Part shown: piece after piece, positions 14,902-23,549 of the stretch | How the letters are laid out: each line of letters starts with the position of its first letter | How positions within the stretch are numbered: position 1 is the stretch's first letter | Position numbers and translations under genes: made by a program | Assembly (NCBI GenBank): GCA_903868115.1 | Contig: CAIPUA010000239.1 | Location: 1 to 37,284 of the forward strand | Direction: 5' to 3' | Source: an uncultured Holophagaceae bacterium | GTDB taxonomy: Bacteria; Acidobacteriota; Holophagae; Holophagales; Holophagaceae | DNA length: 37,284 bases | Notes under the pieces: model-generated | What the model was told of the DNA's origin: nothing | Database searches by the model: none | What the model saw: only the letters and a program-made list of their open reading frames with translations

Positions 14902-17615
14902 ATGCCCAAAAAACTTAAAGAGGTGTTGGCAGACGCTGGCATCTCCATGGACTACGAGTCCGGCGGGAAGTCTCCAGAAGGCTTGACAGACCGTGAGGTG
15001 CAGCCCAATTGCCACCCCAGGGTCCAGAAGCTGAAGGACATCTTCATGCAGACCCTGTCCTCGGCAAACAGCGAGTTCCCCTACTGGTACACACGGGAAT
15101 GGGTGCTGCGGGACGGTGAGGTTCCGGTCGTTCGCCGCGCCATGGCCCTGAAGTCCGCCTTTGCCCACGCCACGCCGGTCATCTTCCCTGGCGAGCTGCT
15201 GACCATGCACAAGGCCGCCTTCTTCCGTGGTTCGTTTCCCATGCCCTGGCTCTCCGAGGGCTACTACATGGTCCAGGAGGATGCACTCTATCAGGACGCC
15301 CTCAAGCGTGGCTCCGCCTCGGCGGACGAGCACTCCAAGTTTGGGACGGGCGGTGGCAACGTCGTACGCAGCTTTGGCAAGGTCGTCTCCATCGCCGGCA
15401 AGTTCGGCATGCGCCAGGAAGAAATTCCCGTCCTGCTCAAGCTGGCCAAGGCTTGGGTCGGCAAGTCGGTGGACGATCTGGGGCATAAGTACGAGCAGAT
15501 GGTCCCTGGCTACGACATCAAAGAAGCGCTCATGCGGAATGTCATTTGCATGTTCGATTCCGGCTACACCCTGCCCCAGGGCCGGGAAGTGATCAACTAT
15601 TACTACCCACTGGAATACGGCATCGACGGCATCATCAAGATCGCCACCGAGAAGAAGGCCGAGGTTGCAGGTCGCGCCGATGGCGATGGCATGGTGGGCA
15701 CCAACCGTCTCTATAACTACGAAGCCGTCATCCTGATGATGGAGGGCCTCAAGGCCTGGTTCGAAAACTATGCCAAGGAGGCCACCCGTCTAGCCTCCAT
15801 CGAGCAGAACGCGACCCAGAAGCGGGAGTACACGGATATGGCTGAGCGCCTCCAGTGGCTCTCCCACGGCAAGCCCCGCAACTTCCGCGATGCCTTCCAG
15901 ATGATCGAGAGCATCCATCTGGGCGTGCTCAACGAAGACGCCATCTCTGGCATGTCCCCCGGACGCATTGGCCAGGTGCTCTTCCCCTACTTTGAGCAGG
16001 ATATTGCCGCGGGTCGCCTCTCCGAGGACGAGGCCATCGAACTCCTCGAACTGGATCGCGTGGTCAAGACCTCCATCGATTGCTTCGCCTCCATTGGCGT
16101 GGTCGGCGGTGTGCTCTCTGGCAACACTTTCAACACCGTGAGCGCTGGCGGCCTGAACAAGGATGGTGGCCACGCCTGCAATCGCCTCGAGTACCTGCTG
16201 ATGGAAGCGGGCATGCGCAATCCCATGCCGCAGCCCACCATCGCCCTGCTCTACGACGAAAAGCTCCCCGAGGACTACCTCCTGCTGGCCATGGAGTGCA
16301 TCAAGACCGGGGTGGGCTACCCGGCCTTCATGAACAACCAGGTCGGCATGACGTTCATGAAAGAGCACTACGGACCTGAAGGCATGAACGCCGAGGAAGC
16401 CCGTGCTTGGGCCATCGGTGGTTGCCTGGAGTCGAGCGCCTGCTGCTGGAAGCCCCTGCACCTCAACGGGAAAGAGTATTTCATTCCCGGCGGTTGCGGC
16501 CAACCCACCTCCGTGGGTGTCCACTTCCTCTCCATGCCCAAGATTCTCGAGACCGTGCTTTGGAACGGCGTGGATCAGCGCACCAATGAGCGGGTCTTCC
16601 CGGCCCATGATCGGGAACTGGATTCCTACGAGGTGATCTGGGACCAGTTCAAGCTCTACTGGCAGAAGTCCGTGGATGTTCTGGCGCTCACTAATAACCT
16701 CCAGCACGATATCTGGCGCAAGAACAACATGGCCGTGCTCAATTCCTTGTTGAAGCCGGACTGTCTCGATACCGGGCACCTGATCAACGAGCTGGGCTAC
16801 CGCTACAACGCCACCTTCAATGTGGAATCCGCAGGCACCACCACCTGCATCAATTCGCTGGCCGCCATCAAGAGGCTGGTCTTCGAGGACAAGGTCGTCA
16901 CTCTCGACGAACTGAAGACCGCCATGAGGACAACTTCGGCTTCAAGACCGCCAAGGAAGTGAACTCCTTCTCGCTGGCCGATCAGGAAAAGCGCGAGGAC
17001 GGTCCCGGCAAGTGGGACAAGCTCCACTTCGCCTGCCTGCAAGCCCCCAAGTATGGCAACGACGAGATCGCCGCCGACCAGATCCTCCTGGACTGGGAGA
17101 ACTGGTTCACTCGTGACTGCTACACCTACGAGTCCCTCTACGGGCATCCTATGTATGCCTGCCAGATTTCTGTGTCGAGCCACGGCGCCCTGGGTTCCGT
17201 CACCCTTGCCACCTCGGATGGTCGCCTCGCTGGCACCACCTTCGCCGACTCTTCCATGTCTGCCTACCCGGGCACGGATCGCAACGGCGTCTACGCGCTG
17301 CTAACGTCGGCCGCGATCTGGGACCACTCCCTGAGCCAGAATTCCCAGTTGAATGTAAAGATCCATCCCAGCGCGATCATGGGCGCCGAGGGTTCCCGCA
17401 AACTGCTGGATCTCATCCGGGGCTACATGCGTCAGGGTGGCTTCCACATTCAGTTCAATGTCGTGGACAGCAAGGTCCTCAAGAATGCCCAGGCCCAGCC
17501 CGAGAACTATCGCGACCTGATGGTGCGCGTCGCCGGATTCACCCAGTACTGGGTCGAGATCGGCAAGCCCGTTCAGGATGAACTCATCGCCCGCACTGAA
17601 TACGAAGGGATCTGA
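14902..17615 (+). CDS. hpdB: 4-Hydroxyphenylacetate decarboxylase, glycyl radical subunit (frameshifted)
   Basis: Two frames together encode one glycyl radical enzyme. The first runs from ATG 14902 to a stop near 16962 and holds the catalytic [10 protein letters not shown] motif, with the thiyl cysteine at residue 508 and a glutamate two residues on, the C-x-E pattern of aryl-acetate decarboxylases. The second frame resumes around 16926 with [19 protein letters not shown] and carries the glycyl radical site [10 protein letters not shown] (about residue 879 of the joined protein). One missing base in GCCATG-AGGAC (about 16926-16928) accounts for the break. Restoring it gives about 904 residues, close to the 902 of the clostridial enzyme. 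The enzyme turns 4-hydroxyphenylacetate into p-cresol and CO2 in the anaerobic cytoplasm. The small-subunit gene follows three bases later. As read, the radical glycine is lost, so the gene is either mutated or misread. Confidence 0.88.
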
Positions 17616-17617
17616 TC

Positions 17618-17890
17618 ATGACGACCAAATTCAATCACCGCGACTGCCGCAACTTCGCTCCCGTGGATGTGGCCAAGGGCATCTGCCATCTCAGCAAGGA
17701 ATTCGTCCAGGCGGACGGGGAACAGTGCGACAAGTTCACCCTTATGCCCAAGTGCAAGCACTGCAAGAGTTTTAAGGCAGATGCGACGACCATCGAAATG
17801 GGCACTTGTGAATCTTCCATGCATGAGCCCAAGTTCTTCGCCTATCCGGACATGGTTTCCGTGACCTGTGAGATGTTCGTCAAGAACTAA
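17618..17890 (+). CDS. hpdC: 4-Hydroxyphenylacetate decarboxylase, small Fe-S subunit
   Basis: 90 residues from ATG 17618, preceded by GAAGGGAT. It has the eight ligands known for this subunit in the right order: His7, Cys10, Cys23, Cys37 for the first 4Fe-4S cluster and Cys46, Cys49, Cys64, Cys84 for the second (motifs HRDC, KGICHLSK, MPKCKHCKSF). In the characterised clostridial enzyme this subunit completes the hetero-octamer and is needed for stable, regulated activity. Indoleacetate decarboxylases lack it, so its presence favours 4-hydroxyphenylacetate (or its 3,4-dihydroxy form) as substrate. It is intact, in contrast to the large subunit. Confidence 0.93.
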   Translation: MTTKFNHRDCRNFAPVDVAKGICHLSKEFVQADGEQCDKFTLMPKCKHCKSFKADATTIEMGTCESSMHEPKFFAYPDMVSVTCEMFVKN

Positions 17891-17932
17891 GCACCGGGAG
17901 ACCGGCGGCCCTCTTTGAAAGCAGCACCCACC

Positions 17933-17966
17933 CAACCTGCAGCGCCTCGCAGGGCGCTGCAGGTTG
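17933..17966. repeat. Strong hairpin between small subunit and transporter genes
   Basis: CAACCTGCAGCGCC (17933-17946) and GGCGCTGCAGGTTG (17953-17966) form a perfect 14-bp stem with a 6-base loop. No T-run follows on either strand, so a simple intrinsic terminator is unlikely. It could protect the 3' end of the decarboxylase message and lower read-through into the transporter gene, or be another dispersed palindrome. Confidence 0.75.
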
Positions 17967-18021
17967 AGGTGTGTGCTCGCGGGATTTATGGGCTGGGGTG
18001 TCCCCATCCAAGGAGGATGAT

Positions 18022-19440
18022 ATGGAAGATCGAAAAGCAAAGTTATACGGATGGTCAGTGGTGTTTGCGTCCTGGCTGGCAGTGTTCTGCCTCTTCGGCT
18101 ACCGCGCCACCTTTGCCATCCTCAAGGGACCCATGGGCATCAGCCTCGGCTGGACCACGGCCCAGGTGACCCTTGGATATTCCCTGATGATGGTGTGCTA
18201 CGCCGTGACAGCCTATTTCAGCGGCATGATCCTCGACAAGTGGGGAACCAAGCCCGTATATAGCATTGCTGCCATCTTCGGCGCCATGGGCTTCTTGTTG
18301 ACGGCTACGATCAGCACTCAATTGGCCTATCTCTTCACCTTCGGATTGCTGGGCGGCGTGGCCACGGGCATGCTCTGGGTCACCTCCACCGTCTCCGTCC
18401 GCAAGTGGTATGTGGGACGCACCTACGGAACGATGTGGGGCATTGCCTTCGCGGGCGCCCCCATGGCCCAGTTCGTTCTGGCTCAGGTGGTCAAGCCCAC
18501 CCTAAGCGCCACCCAGGGCAGGTTGGACATGGCCCTCCAGGCCCTCATTCCAAATGCCGCGTCCCTGCCTGGCAAGGAAATGGCCGTGGCCATGGCCGCC
18601 AAGCTCAAGGAGCCCGCCACCCGGCTGGTTCCGGCCGTCAAGGAAGCCATCGAAGCCTTGGACCAGGCCTGGCGCACCCAGATGACCATCCTGGGCGTCA
18701 TCGTCTTCATCGCCCTCGTGGTTGCGGTCCTGGTCGCGAAGAAATCTCCCGAAAGTTATGGCCTCAAACCTTTCGGTGCTCTTCCCGCTACCAGCGGCGC
18801 GGCCCCGGTGGAATACGATTGGACTGTCCGCGAAGCTTTCTCCAAGTGGGCCATCTGGGCCGCCATCCTCACCTTCCTCACCAGCATGATGGCGGAGTTC
18901 CTGATCTGGACCCAGGTGGTGAGCTATTGGACCTCCGATATCGGGTTCACTCTCAAGAAGGCCACCAATACCTACGCCATCATTGGCCTCATTGGCATCT
19001 TCTCCATGCCCATCATGGGTAAGGTAGCCGACAAGGTTGTCCAGGCCATCGGCAACGAAGTCATGGGACGCAAGATCATGCTCATCATTGGTCCCCTGAC
19101 AGGCGTCATTGCCTGCCTGTTCCTGCTGGCCACGGGCAAGAGCGACATGTTCGCGTATGTCGCCTGCTTTGTCTTCGCGGTCTATTGGGCCATCGTGCCC
19201 GGCGGCGTGGTCGGCTACACCGGCGCCATCTATGGTCGCAAGACCCTCGGAAAAATCTGGGGTCTGGCCACCATGATCGTAATGGGCATTGGCCCCTTCC
19301 TCGGCTCCTTCATCGGCGGCTGGATGAAGGATGTTTCCGGAAAGTTCACCTACTCCATTTACTTCGCCCTTTTCTCGTTCATCGTTTCAATCCTGCTGGC
19401 AACTTCCCTGCCCCTCAGGGCGGACCCCAAGCAGCGCTAA
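18022..19440 (+). CDS. MFS transporter of the OFA (oxalate/formate antiporter) type
   Basis: 472 residues from ATG 18022, which has a near-perfect AAGGAGGATGAT ribosome site; a longer frame starting upstream lacks one. Twelve membrane helices are visible, split by a soluble central segment (about residues 165-220) rich in Ala and Lys. The helix 2-3 loop reads SGMILDKWGTKPVYSI, the G-x-x-x-D-K/R-x-G signature of the superfamily, and WVTSTVSVRKWYVGRTYGTM fits the OFA group, which exchanges small carboxylic acids. Between the decarboxylase and its activase, the likely cargo is 4-hydroxyphenylacetate or a related aromatic acid; that is inferred from position. Confidence 0.88.
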   Translation: MEDRKAKLYGWSVVFASWLAVFCLFGYRATFAILKGPMGISLGWTTAQVTLGYSLMMVCYAVTAYFSGMILDKWGTKPVYSIAAIFGAMGFLLTATISTQLAYLFTFGLLGGVATGMLWVTSTVSVRKWYVGRTYGTMWGIAFAGAPMAQFVLAQVVKPTLSATQGRLDMALQALIPNAASLPGKEMAVAMAAKLKEPATRLVPAVKEAIEALDQAWRTQMTILGVIVFIALVVAVLVAKKSPESYGLKPFGALPATSGAAPVEYDWTVREAFSKWAIWAAILTFLTSMMAEFLIWTQVVSYWTSDIGFTLKKATNTYAIIGLIGIFSMPIMGKVADKVVQAIGNEVMGRKIMLIIGPLTGVIACLFLLATGKSDMFAYVACFVFAVYWAIVPGGVVGYTGAIYGRKTLGKIWGLATMIVMGIGPFLGSFIGGWMKDVSGKFTYSIYFALFSFIVSILLATSLPLRADPKQR

Positions 19441-19471
19441 TTTTCCGGTTCAGCGCTCTAAACAAAGGGAT

Positions 19472-19581
19472 GAACCACAGAGGACGCAGAGAAAGAATGG
19501 AGGGCACAGAGGACGAACAAAGACAGAAGCGGACTTTTTTCTCGGGGTCCTCTGGCTTTTCCTCTGTGCCCTCTGTGGTTC
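19472..19581. repeat. Long imperfect inverted repeat of the 'accacagagg' type
   Basis: The left arm (19472-19513) starts GAACCACAGAGGACGCAGAG; the right arm (about 19548-19581) is CCTCTGTGCCCTCTGTGGTTC and a little more. The two arms can fold into one long stem with bulges. Tandem 'cacagaggacacagagg' words of this kind are common dispersed repeats in several Gram-negative genomes. A T-run (19585-19590) follows the right arm, so it may end transcription after the transporter gene. Confidence 0.75.
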
Positions 19582-19644
19582 CTCTTTTTTATCCAGGCGG
19601 CAACATAACCGGCCCCATCTGAACCCATCGGTGGGGTCGGCGCC

Positions 19645-20622
19645 ATGCCCACGACTCCGGGAGTTATTGTGAATGCTGCACCCCTTCCAACCAAGGACCC
19701 TACGGGGCTGATCTTCGATATCCAGGCTCATTCGGTCCACGATGGGCCCGGCACGCGGACGACGGTTTTCTTGAACGGGTGCCCCCTTGCCTGCACTTGG
19801 TGTTGCAACCCAGAGGGGATGTACAAAAAACCTGTAATGATGCACCGCGAGGCACGCTGCGTCCGCTGCGGCAACTGCGTCAAAGCCTGCCCCTCTGGCG
19901 CGGCCACCCTGGACCCCCAGGGAAAGATCCACTTCGATCGCACCCGGTGCGATGTCTGTGTAGACCCCCACTGCATCACCGACTGCTATCACGAGGCACT
20001 AGTCATCAGCGGCAAGCGCTACACCGTGGATGAACTGGAACGCATCTTCCAGCGGGATCGACACTATTGGGGACGTGGGGGAGGGGTCAGCTTCTCGGGC
20101 GGAGAGCCCCTGCTGCAGAAGGAATTCATGCTGACCCTACTGCAGCGTTGCAGGGATCTCCGGATCCATACCTGTGCAGAGACGACAGCTTGCCTTGAGG
20201 GCGATTACTTCATGAAGGCGGCGGCCCTGCTAAGTTGGATCTTCGTCGATCTGAAGCACATGAATAGCGAGGCGCACCGCAAGATGACGGGGGTCGGCAA
20301 CGAACTGATCCACGAGAACCTGAAGCGCCTCGCTCAATCCGATCTGGATTGCTTCGTCGTGGTGAGAATTCCCATCATTCCAGGCTTCAACGATTCGGAG
20401 AAAAACCTGCGGGCCACGGCCCGCTTCGTTCGCGAGATCGGCCTCGAAGTCATCAATATCCTGCCCTTCCATCGTCTCGGGGAATCCAAGTGGCGCCAAG
20501 TTGGAAAGGATTACACGTTTGCGGAAACGAAAAGCCTCGGACGGGAAGAACTGGAATCGCATGTCCGATGGATAAAAGAGGAAGGCCTCACCTGCTACGC
20601 AGGCTGGGAAACGCCTTTCTGA
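19645..20622 (+). CDS. hpdA: 4-Hydroxyphenylacetate decarboxylase activating enzyme (radical SAM)
   Basis: Up to 325 residues. The radical SAM motif CPLACTWC has cysteines 46, 50 and 53 of the long form. A ferredoxin-like insert (CVRCGNCVKACPSGAA and CDVCVDPHCITDCYHEA) follows, as in other glycyl-radical activases, then FSGGEPLLQKEF and the family tail ILPFHRLGESKWRQVGKDYT, which is very close to the clostridial activase. It uses reduced flavodoxin or ferredoxin and SAM to put the radical on the decarboxylase glycine. ATG 19645 is given as start; a GTG at 19669 with GGGAG upstream would give 317 residues, nearer the clostridial length. The activase is separated from the decarboxylase genes by the transporter. 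Confidence 0.92.
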   Translation: MPTTPGVIVNAAPLPTKDPTGLIFDIQAHSVHDGPGTRTTVFLNGCPLACTWCCNPEGMYKKPVMMHREARCVRCGNCVKACPSGAATLDPQGKIHFDRTRCDVCVDPHCITDCYHEALVISGKRYTVDELERIFQRDRHYWGRGGGVSFSGGEPLLQKEFMLTLLQRCRDLRIHTCAETTACLEGDYFMKAAALLSWIFVDLKHMNSEAHRKMTGVGNELIHENLKRLAQSDLDCFVVVRIPIIPGFNDSEKNLRATARFVREIGLEVINILPFHRLGESKWRQVGKDYTFAETKSLGREELESHVRWIKEEGLTCYAGWETPF

Positions 20623-20669
20623 GCGTCTGCTCGGCTGAATCAACCACTCTATGTGCCCCTGGAGGCCCT

Positions 20670-22043
20670 ATGCAAAGTCTGATCAAACTATCGCGGCTAG
20701 CGACCGCGCTCACCCTGACCTCCTGGGTCTTGGCCCAGGAACCTCCCAAGGGCCAGGCCCCGAAGGGCATCTTCGAAGTTGGTTTCGAGGAGCGCGTGCG
20801 CCTCGAGGACTACGACAACATCATCGATCACAACGACGCCAACGCGTCGGACCTGAAGAGCTATTACCGCTTCCGGACCCGAGCGTGGATCACGGCGAAT
20901 CCGACGTCCGATCTAGAGATTTCCATCGGCGTGAACAATGAAAATCGAAAAATCGTCCATCCAAATGCGGCCATTAACGCCCGCGAAGTCTTCTTCGATA
21001 CCTTCTATGTTGATTATAAATTTTCGAAAGCCTGGTCTGTGAGAGTTGGCAGACAGAACATCATGCGCGGGGAAGGCTTCGTCATCTTCGACGGCGGCGC
21101 CCTGGATGGTTCCCGGGCCGCCTACTTCAATGCCCTCGATCTCACCTATGCCTGGAGCAAATCCAAGCTTGAGTTCCTGGCCATCTCCAATCCTTCGAAG
21201 GACAAGTATCTTCCGAGAATCAACGAGGCGACCGGGTTGGGGGAGAGTCCCCAGCGCCTGAACGAGCGCGACGAGCAGGCCCTTGGTCTTTATTTCACAG
21301 GGAAGGAATGGACCGGGACAAGCCTGGAGGCTTACTACTTCCTAAAGACCGAGACGAACGACTACCGGGCCATTAGCAATGCCCAGTTCCAGGCCGATCG
21401 TCGAATCAGCACCCTCGGCAGTCGCGCTGTGCAGGACTTCCAGGATGGCTGGAGCGTGAACGGCGAATTCGCCTATCAGTGGGGAACCCAGGATGGGCGC
21501 CCGGGCACAACGGAGGCGCGCCGGGATATCGGGTCTTGGGGTGGCTACCTGCGCGTGAAGAAGGCCCTGGATTTGTCCTGGAAGCCCACCTTCTCCGCAG
21601 CCTACATCGCCATGTCGGGGCAGGACCCGAATTCCTCCGTCACCTCAAAGATCACCACCTGGGATCCCATCTTCAGTCGCTGGCCTCGGTGGAGCGAACT
21701 CTACATCTACTCCGAGGTTCCGGAAAAGGGCGTGGCCTATTCCACCAACACGGGCATGTGGGAAGCGGAAGTGCGCCTCACCCCGTCGAAGCCCCTGGAA
21801 CTGAGGGCCACCTTCTACAAGATGGCCGCCATGGAGGCTCCCGGCACCGTGCCTGGAGCGACCTTCAGCACGGGCAAGAACCGCGGCGATATCTTGCAAT
21901 TCCGGGCCGATTACAAGTTCAGCCCCGAATTCAAGGGGCATGTTCTGTACGAGCACCTCACCCCTGGCGATTTCTACACGGGCAAGAATGCGGGACACTT
22001 CCTCCGCCTTGAGCTTTCCTACCTGTTCAAGACCCGCTTCTGA
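20670..22043 (+). CDS. Outer-membrane porin of the alginate-export type
   Basis: 457 residues from ATG 20670 with GGAGG upstream. A signal peptide (LATALTLTSWVLAQ) leads to alternating amphipathic strands ending in an aromatic C-terminus (LSYLFKTRF), the signal for outer-membrane insertion. KSYYRFRTRAWITANPTSDLE and VRVGRQNIMRGEGFVIFDGG are typical of the alginate_exp-like barrel family. In this setting it is probably the entry pore for the aromatic acid or another substrate of the cluster; the substrate cannot be read from the sequence. Confidence 0.8.
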   Translation: MQSLIKLSRLATALTLTSWVLAQEPPKGQAPKGIFEVGFEERVRLEDYDNIIDHNDANASDLKSYYRFRTRAWITANPTSDLEISIGVNNENRKIVHPNAAINAREVFFDTFYVDYKFSKAWSVRVGRQNIMRGEGFVIFDGGALDGSRAAYFNALDLTYAWSKSKLEFLAISNPSKDKYLPRINEATGLGESPQRLNERDEQALGLYFTGKEWTGTSLEAYYFLKTETNDYRAISNAQFQADRRISTLGSRAVQDFQDGWSVNGEFAYQWGTQDGRPGTTEARRDIGSWGGYLRVKKALDLSWKPTFSAAYIAMSGQDPNSSVTSKITTWDPIFSRWPRWSELYIYSEVPEKGVAYSTNTGMWEAEVRLTPSKPLELRATFYKMAAMEAPGTVPGATFSTGKNRGDILQFRADYKFSPEFKGHVLYEHLTPGDFYTGKNAGHFLRLELSYLFKTRF

Positions 22044-22062
22044 TCCTTTGTTCACGCAAGTC

Positions 22063-22103
22063 CCGGAAAGCGCGTTCTCACATGACCTGGGCGCCTTTCC
22101 GGG
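22063..22103. terminator. Hairpin after the porin gene
   Basis: CCCGGAAAG (22063-22071) pairs with CTTTCCGGG (22095-22103), and GCGC next to it pairs with GCGC after a one-base bulge. It lies 20 bp past the porin stop. No T-run follows, so it may act with Rho or as a message stabiliser. Confidence 0.45.
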
Positions 22104-22223
22104 GCTCCACGTAAGGGGGCAGGGATGCCCTTCCATAGCTGGCCCTGAGGATTCCCAATCGGTTCTTCCCCTTTGCACTATGCAGACCCCCGCGGCCCTG
22201 CTCATTTCCGAGGAGCACTCCCC

Positions 22224-23303
22224 ATGACCCTGACCATCCGCCCCCCGCAGTTCCAGGTCTCCACGCAAAACCCCTGCGGACTTGAAGGCATCGACTTCGT
22301 GGAATTCGTCTCGCCGGAGCCCGCAAAGCTCGACGCACTCTTTAGGGGCTTCGGGTTCTCAAAGACGATGACGCACGCCACGAAATCCATCGATCTCTAC
22401 CAGCAGGCCGATATCACTTTTCTTGTAAATCGCGAGCCCAATTCCTTTGCCGCGTCATTCGGGAGCCTGCACGGACCTTCCATCTGCTCGATGGGTTGGC
22501 GCACGAGGGATGCGAAGGTGGCCCTTACCACCGCGATGGAAAATGGTGGAAAGGTATGCGCACAGGGCGATTTCGCGGTGAATGGCAGGATGATGCCGGC
22601 CATCTTTGGGATTGGCGGAAGCCTCATCTATTTTACGGATTGCTGGACCGAGGCGAACACGTGGGAACGCCTGGGCTTCCGAAAGCTCACAACGCCGGAA
22701 TTCACACCGAACAAGGGCTTCACGGCCATCGACCACCTTACGAACAATGTCGAAAAGGGAACGATGCAGCAGTGGGCCACCTTCTATAAATCGGTTTTTG
22801 GCTTCGAGGAGGTGCGCTACTTCAATATCCGCGGTTCGAAGACGGGGCTGACCTCGTATGCCCTCCGTTCGCCATGCGGCTACTTCTGCATCCCCATCAA
22901 TGAAGCCGACGACAAAAAATCGCAGATCAACGAGTACCTCGAGGAATACAAAGGCCCCGGCATCCAGCACCTCGCGTTTCTCACCGAAGACATCCTCGGC
23001 TCGCTCGAGAAACTTGAGGGCACGCCCATCGAGATGCTTGATATGGACGATGATTACTACCTCGATGCCTTCACAAAGGTCTCAAAGATCATGGAAGACA
23101 GGGGCGACCTCCAGAGGCGCAACGTGCTTGTTGATGGCAACGAGAATGGCTATCTGCTACAGATCTTCACGAAAAACCTGATCGGTCCAATCTTCATCGA
23201 GATCATCCAGCGGAATAACCATTTCTCCTTCGGTGAGGGAAATTTCGCCGCGTTGTTCCGCTCCATCGAGCGGGACCAACAGAAGCGGGGCTACCTTGAC
23301 TGA
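22224..23303 (+). CDS. hppD: 4-Hydroxyphenylpyruvate dioxygenase
   Basis: 359 residues from ATG 22224 (GAGGAG upstream), the usual bacterial length. All three iron ligands are present: His171 (AIDHLTNN), His249 (GIQHLAFL) and Glu326 (FIEIIQR). The closing helix, SFGEGNFAALFRSIERDQQ, is the canonical C-terminus, and LLQIFTKNLIGPIFIEIIQR is almost the sequence of the Pseudomonas enzyme. It converts 4-hydroxyphenylpyruvate and O2 to homogentisate and CO2 in the cytoplasm. No homogentisate dioxygenase or other later gene of the aerobic pathway is in the window. An oxygen-using enzyme in a cluster with a glycyl radical enzyme is unusual. The rubredoxin-like gene follows after 38 bp. Confidence 0.95.
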   Translation: MTLTIRPPQFQVSTQNPCGLEGIDFVEFVSPEPAKLDALFRGFGFSKTMTHATKSIDLYQQADITFLVNREPNSFAASFGSLHGPSICSMGWRTRDAKVALTTAMENGGKVCAQGDFAVNGRMMPAIFGIGGSLIYFTDCWTEANTWERLGFRKLTTPEFTPNKGFTAIDHLTNNVEKGTMQQWATFYKSVFGFEEVRYFNIRGSKTGLTSYALRSPCGYFCIPINEADDKKSQINEYLEEYKGPGIQHLAFLTEDILGSLEKLEGTPIEMLDMDDDYYLDAFTKVSKIMEDRGDLQRRNVLVDGNENGYLLQIFTKNLIGPIFIEIIQRNNHFSFGEGNFAALFRSIERDQQKRGYLD

Positions 23304-23341
23304 TTCCTGCCTGGCCTGATGCCATCTAAACGAGGTGAACC

Positions 23342-23545
23342 ATGCCTAAGTGGCTCTGTGATACATGCAACTTCATGGTTGAGACACAGGGAACGACGCC
23401 TCCGCCCTCAGAGGGGCTGAAGCCAACGCCCTGGGATCTCCCCGCAGACTGGACCTGTCAGATCTGCGGTAGCCCACGCGAAGCATTATCGCCAGTCGAT
23501 CCGGCCGATTACCAGAAAGGTGGCGCCTGCAATCGCTGGCAGTGA
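23342..23545 (+). CDS. Rubredoxin-like protein
   Basis: 67 residues from ATG 23342 with GAGGTG upstream. Two knuckles, CDTCNF and CQICGS, are about the rubredoxin distance apart, with the usual LPADWTC before the second pair, so it should bind one iron with four cysteines. It differs from ordinary rubredoxins in the loop (PPPSEGLKPTPW, no YDP motif) and has an added tail, DPADYQKGGACNRWQ, with a fifth cysteine. It probably carries single electrons for one of its neighbours. The next gene starts 4 bp after its stop, or overlaps it if an upstream GTG is used. Confidence 0.82.
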   Translation: MPKWLCDTCNFMVETQGTTPPPSEGLKPTPWDLPADWTCQICGSPREALSPVDPADYQKGGACNRWQ

Positions 23546-23549
23546 GACC

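Noticed and set aside
16920-16962. Programmed ribosomal frameshift in the glycyl radical gene
   Set aside because: There is no slippery heptamer, internal ribosome-like stimulator or obvious downstream pseudoknot; a single lost base explains the break.
22161-22176. A possible sigma-54 promoter before the dioxygenase gene
   Set aside because: The GG and GC elements are 12 bases apart instead of 10, and the -24 box is poor.
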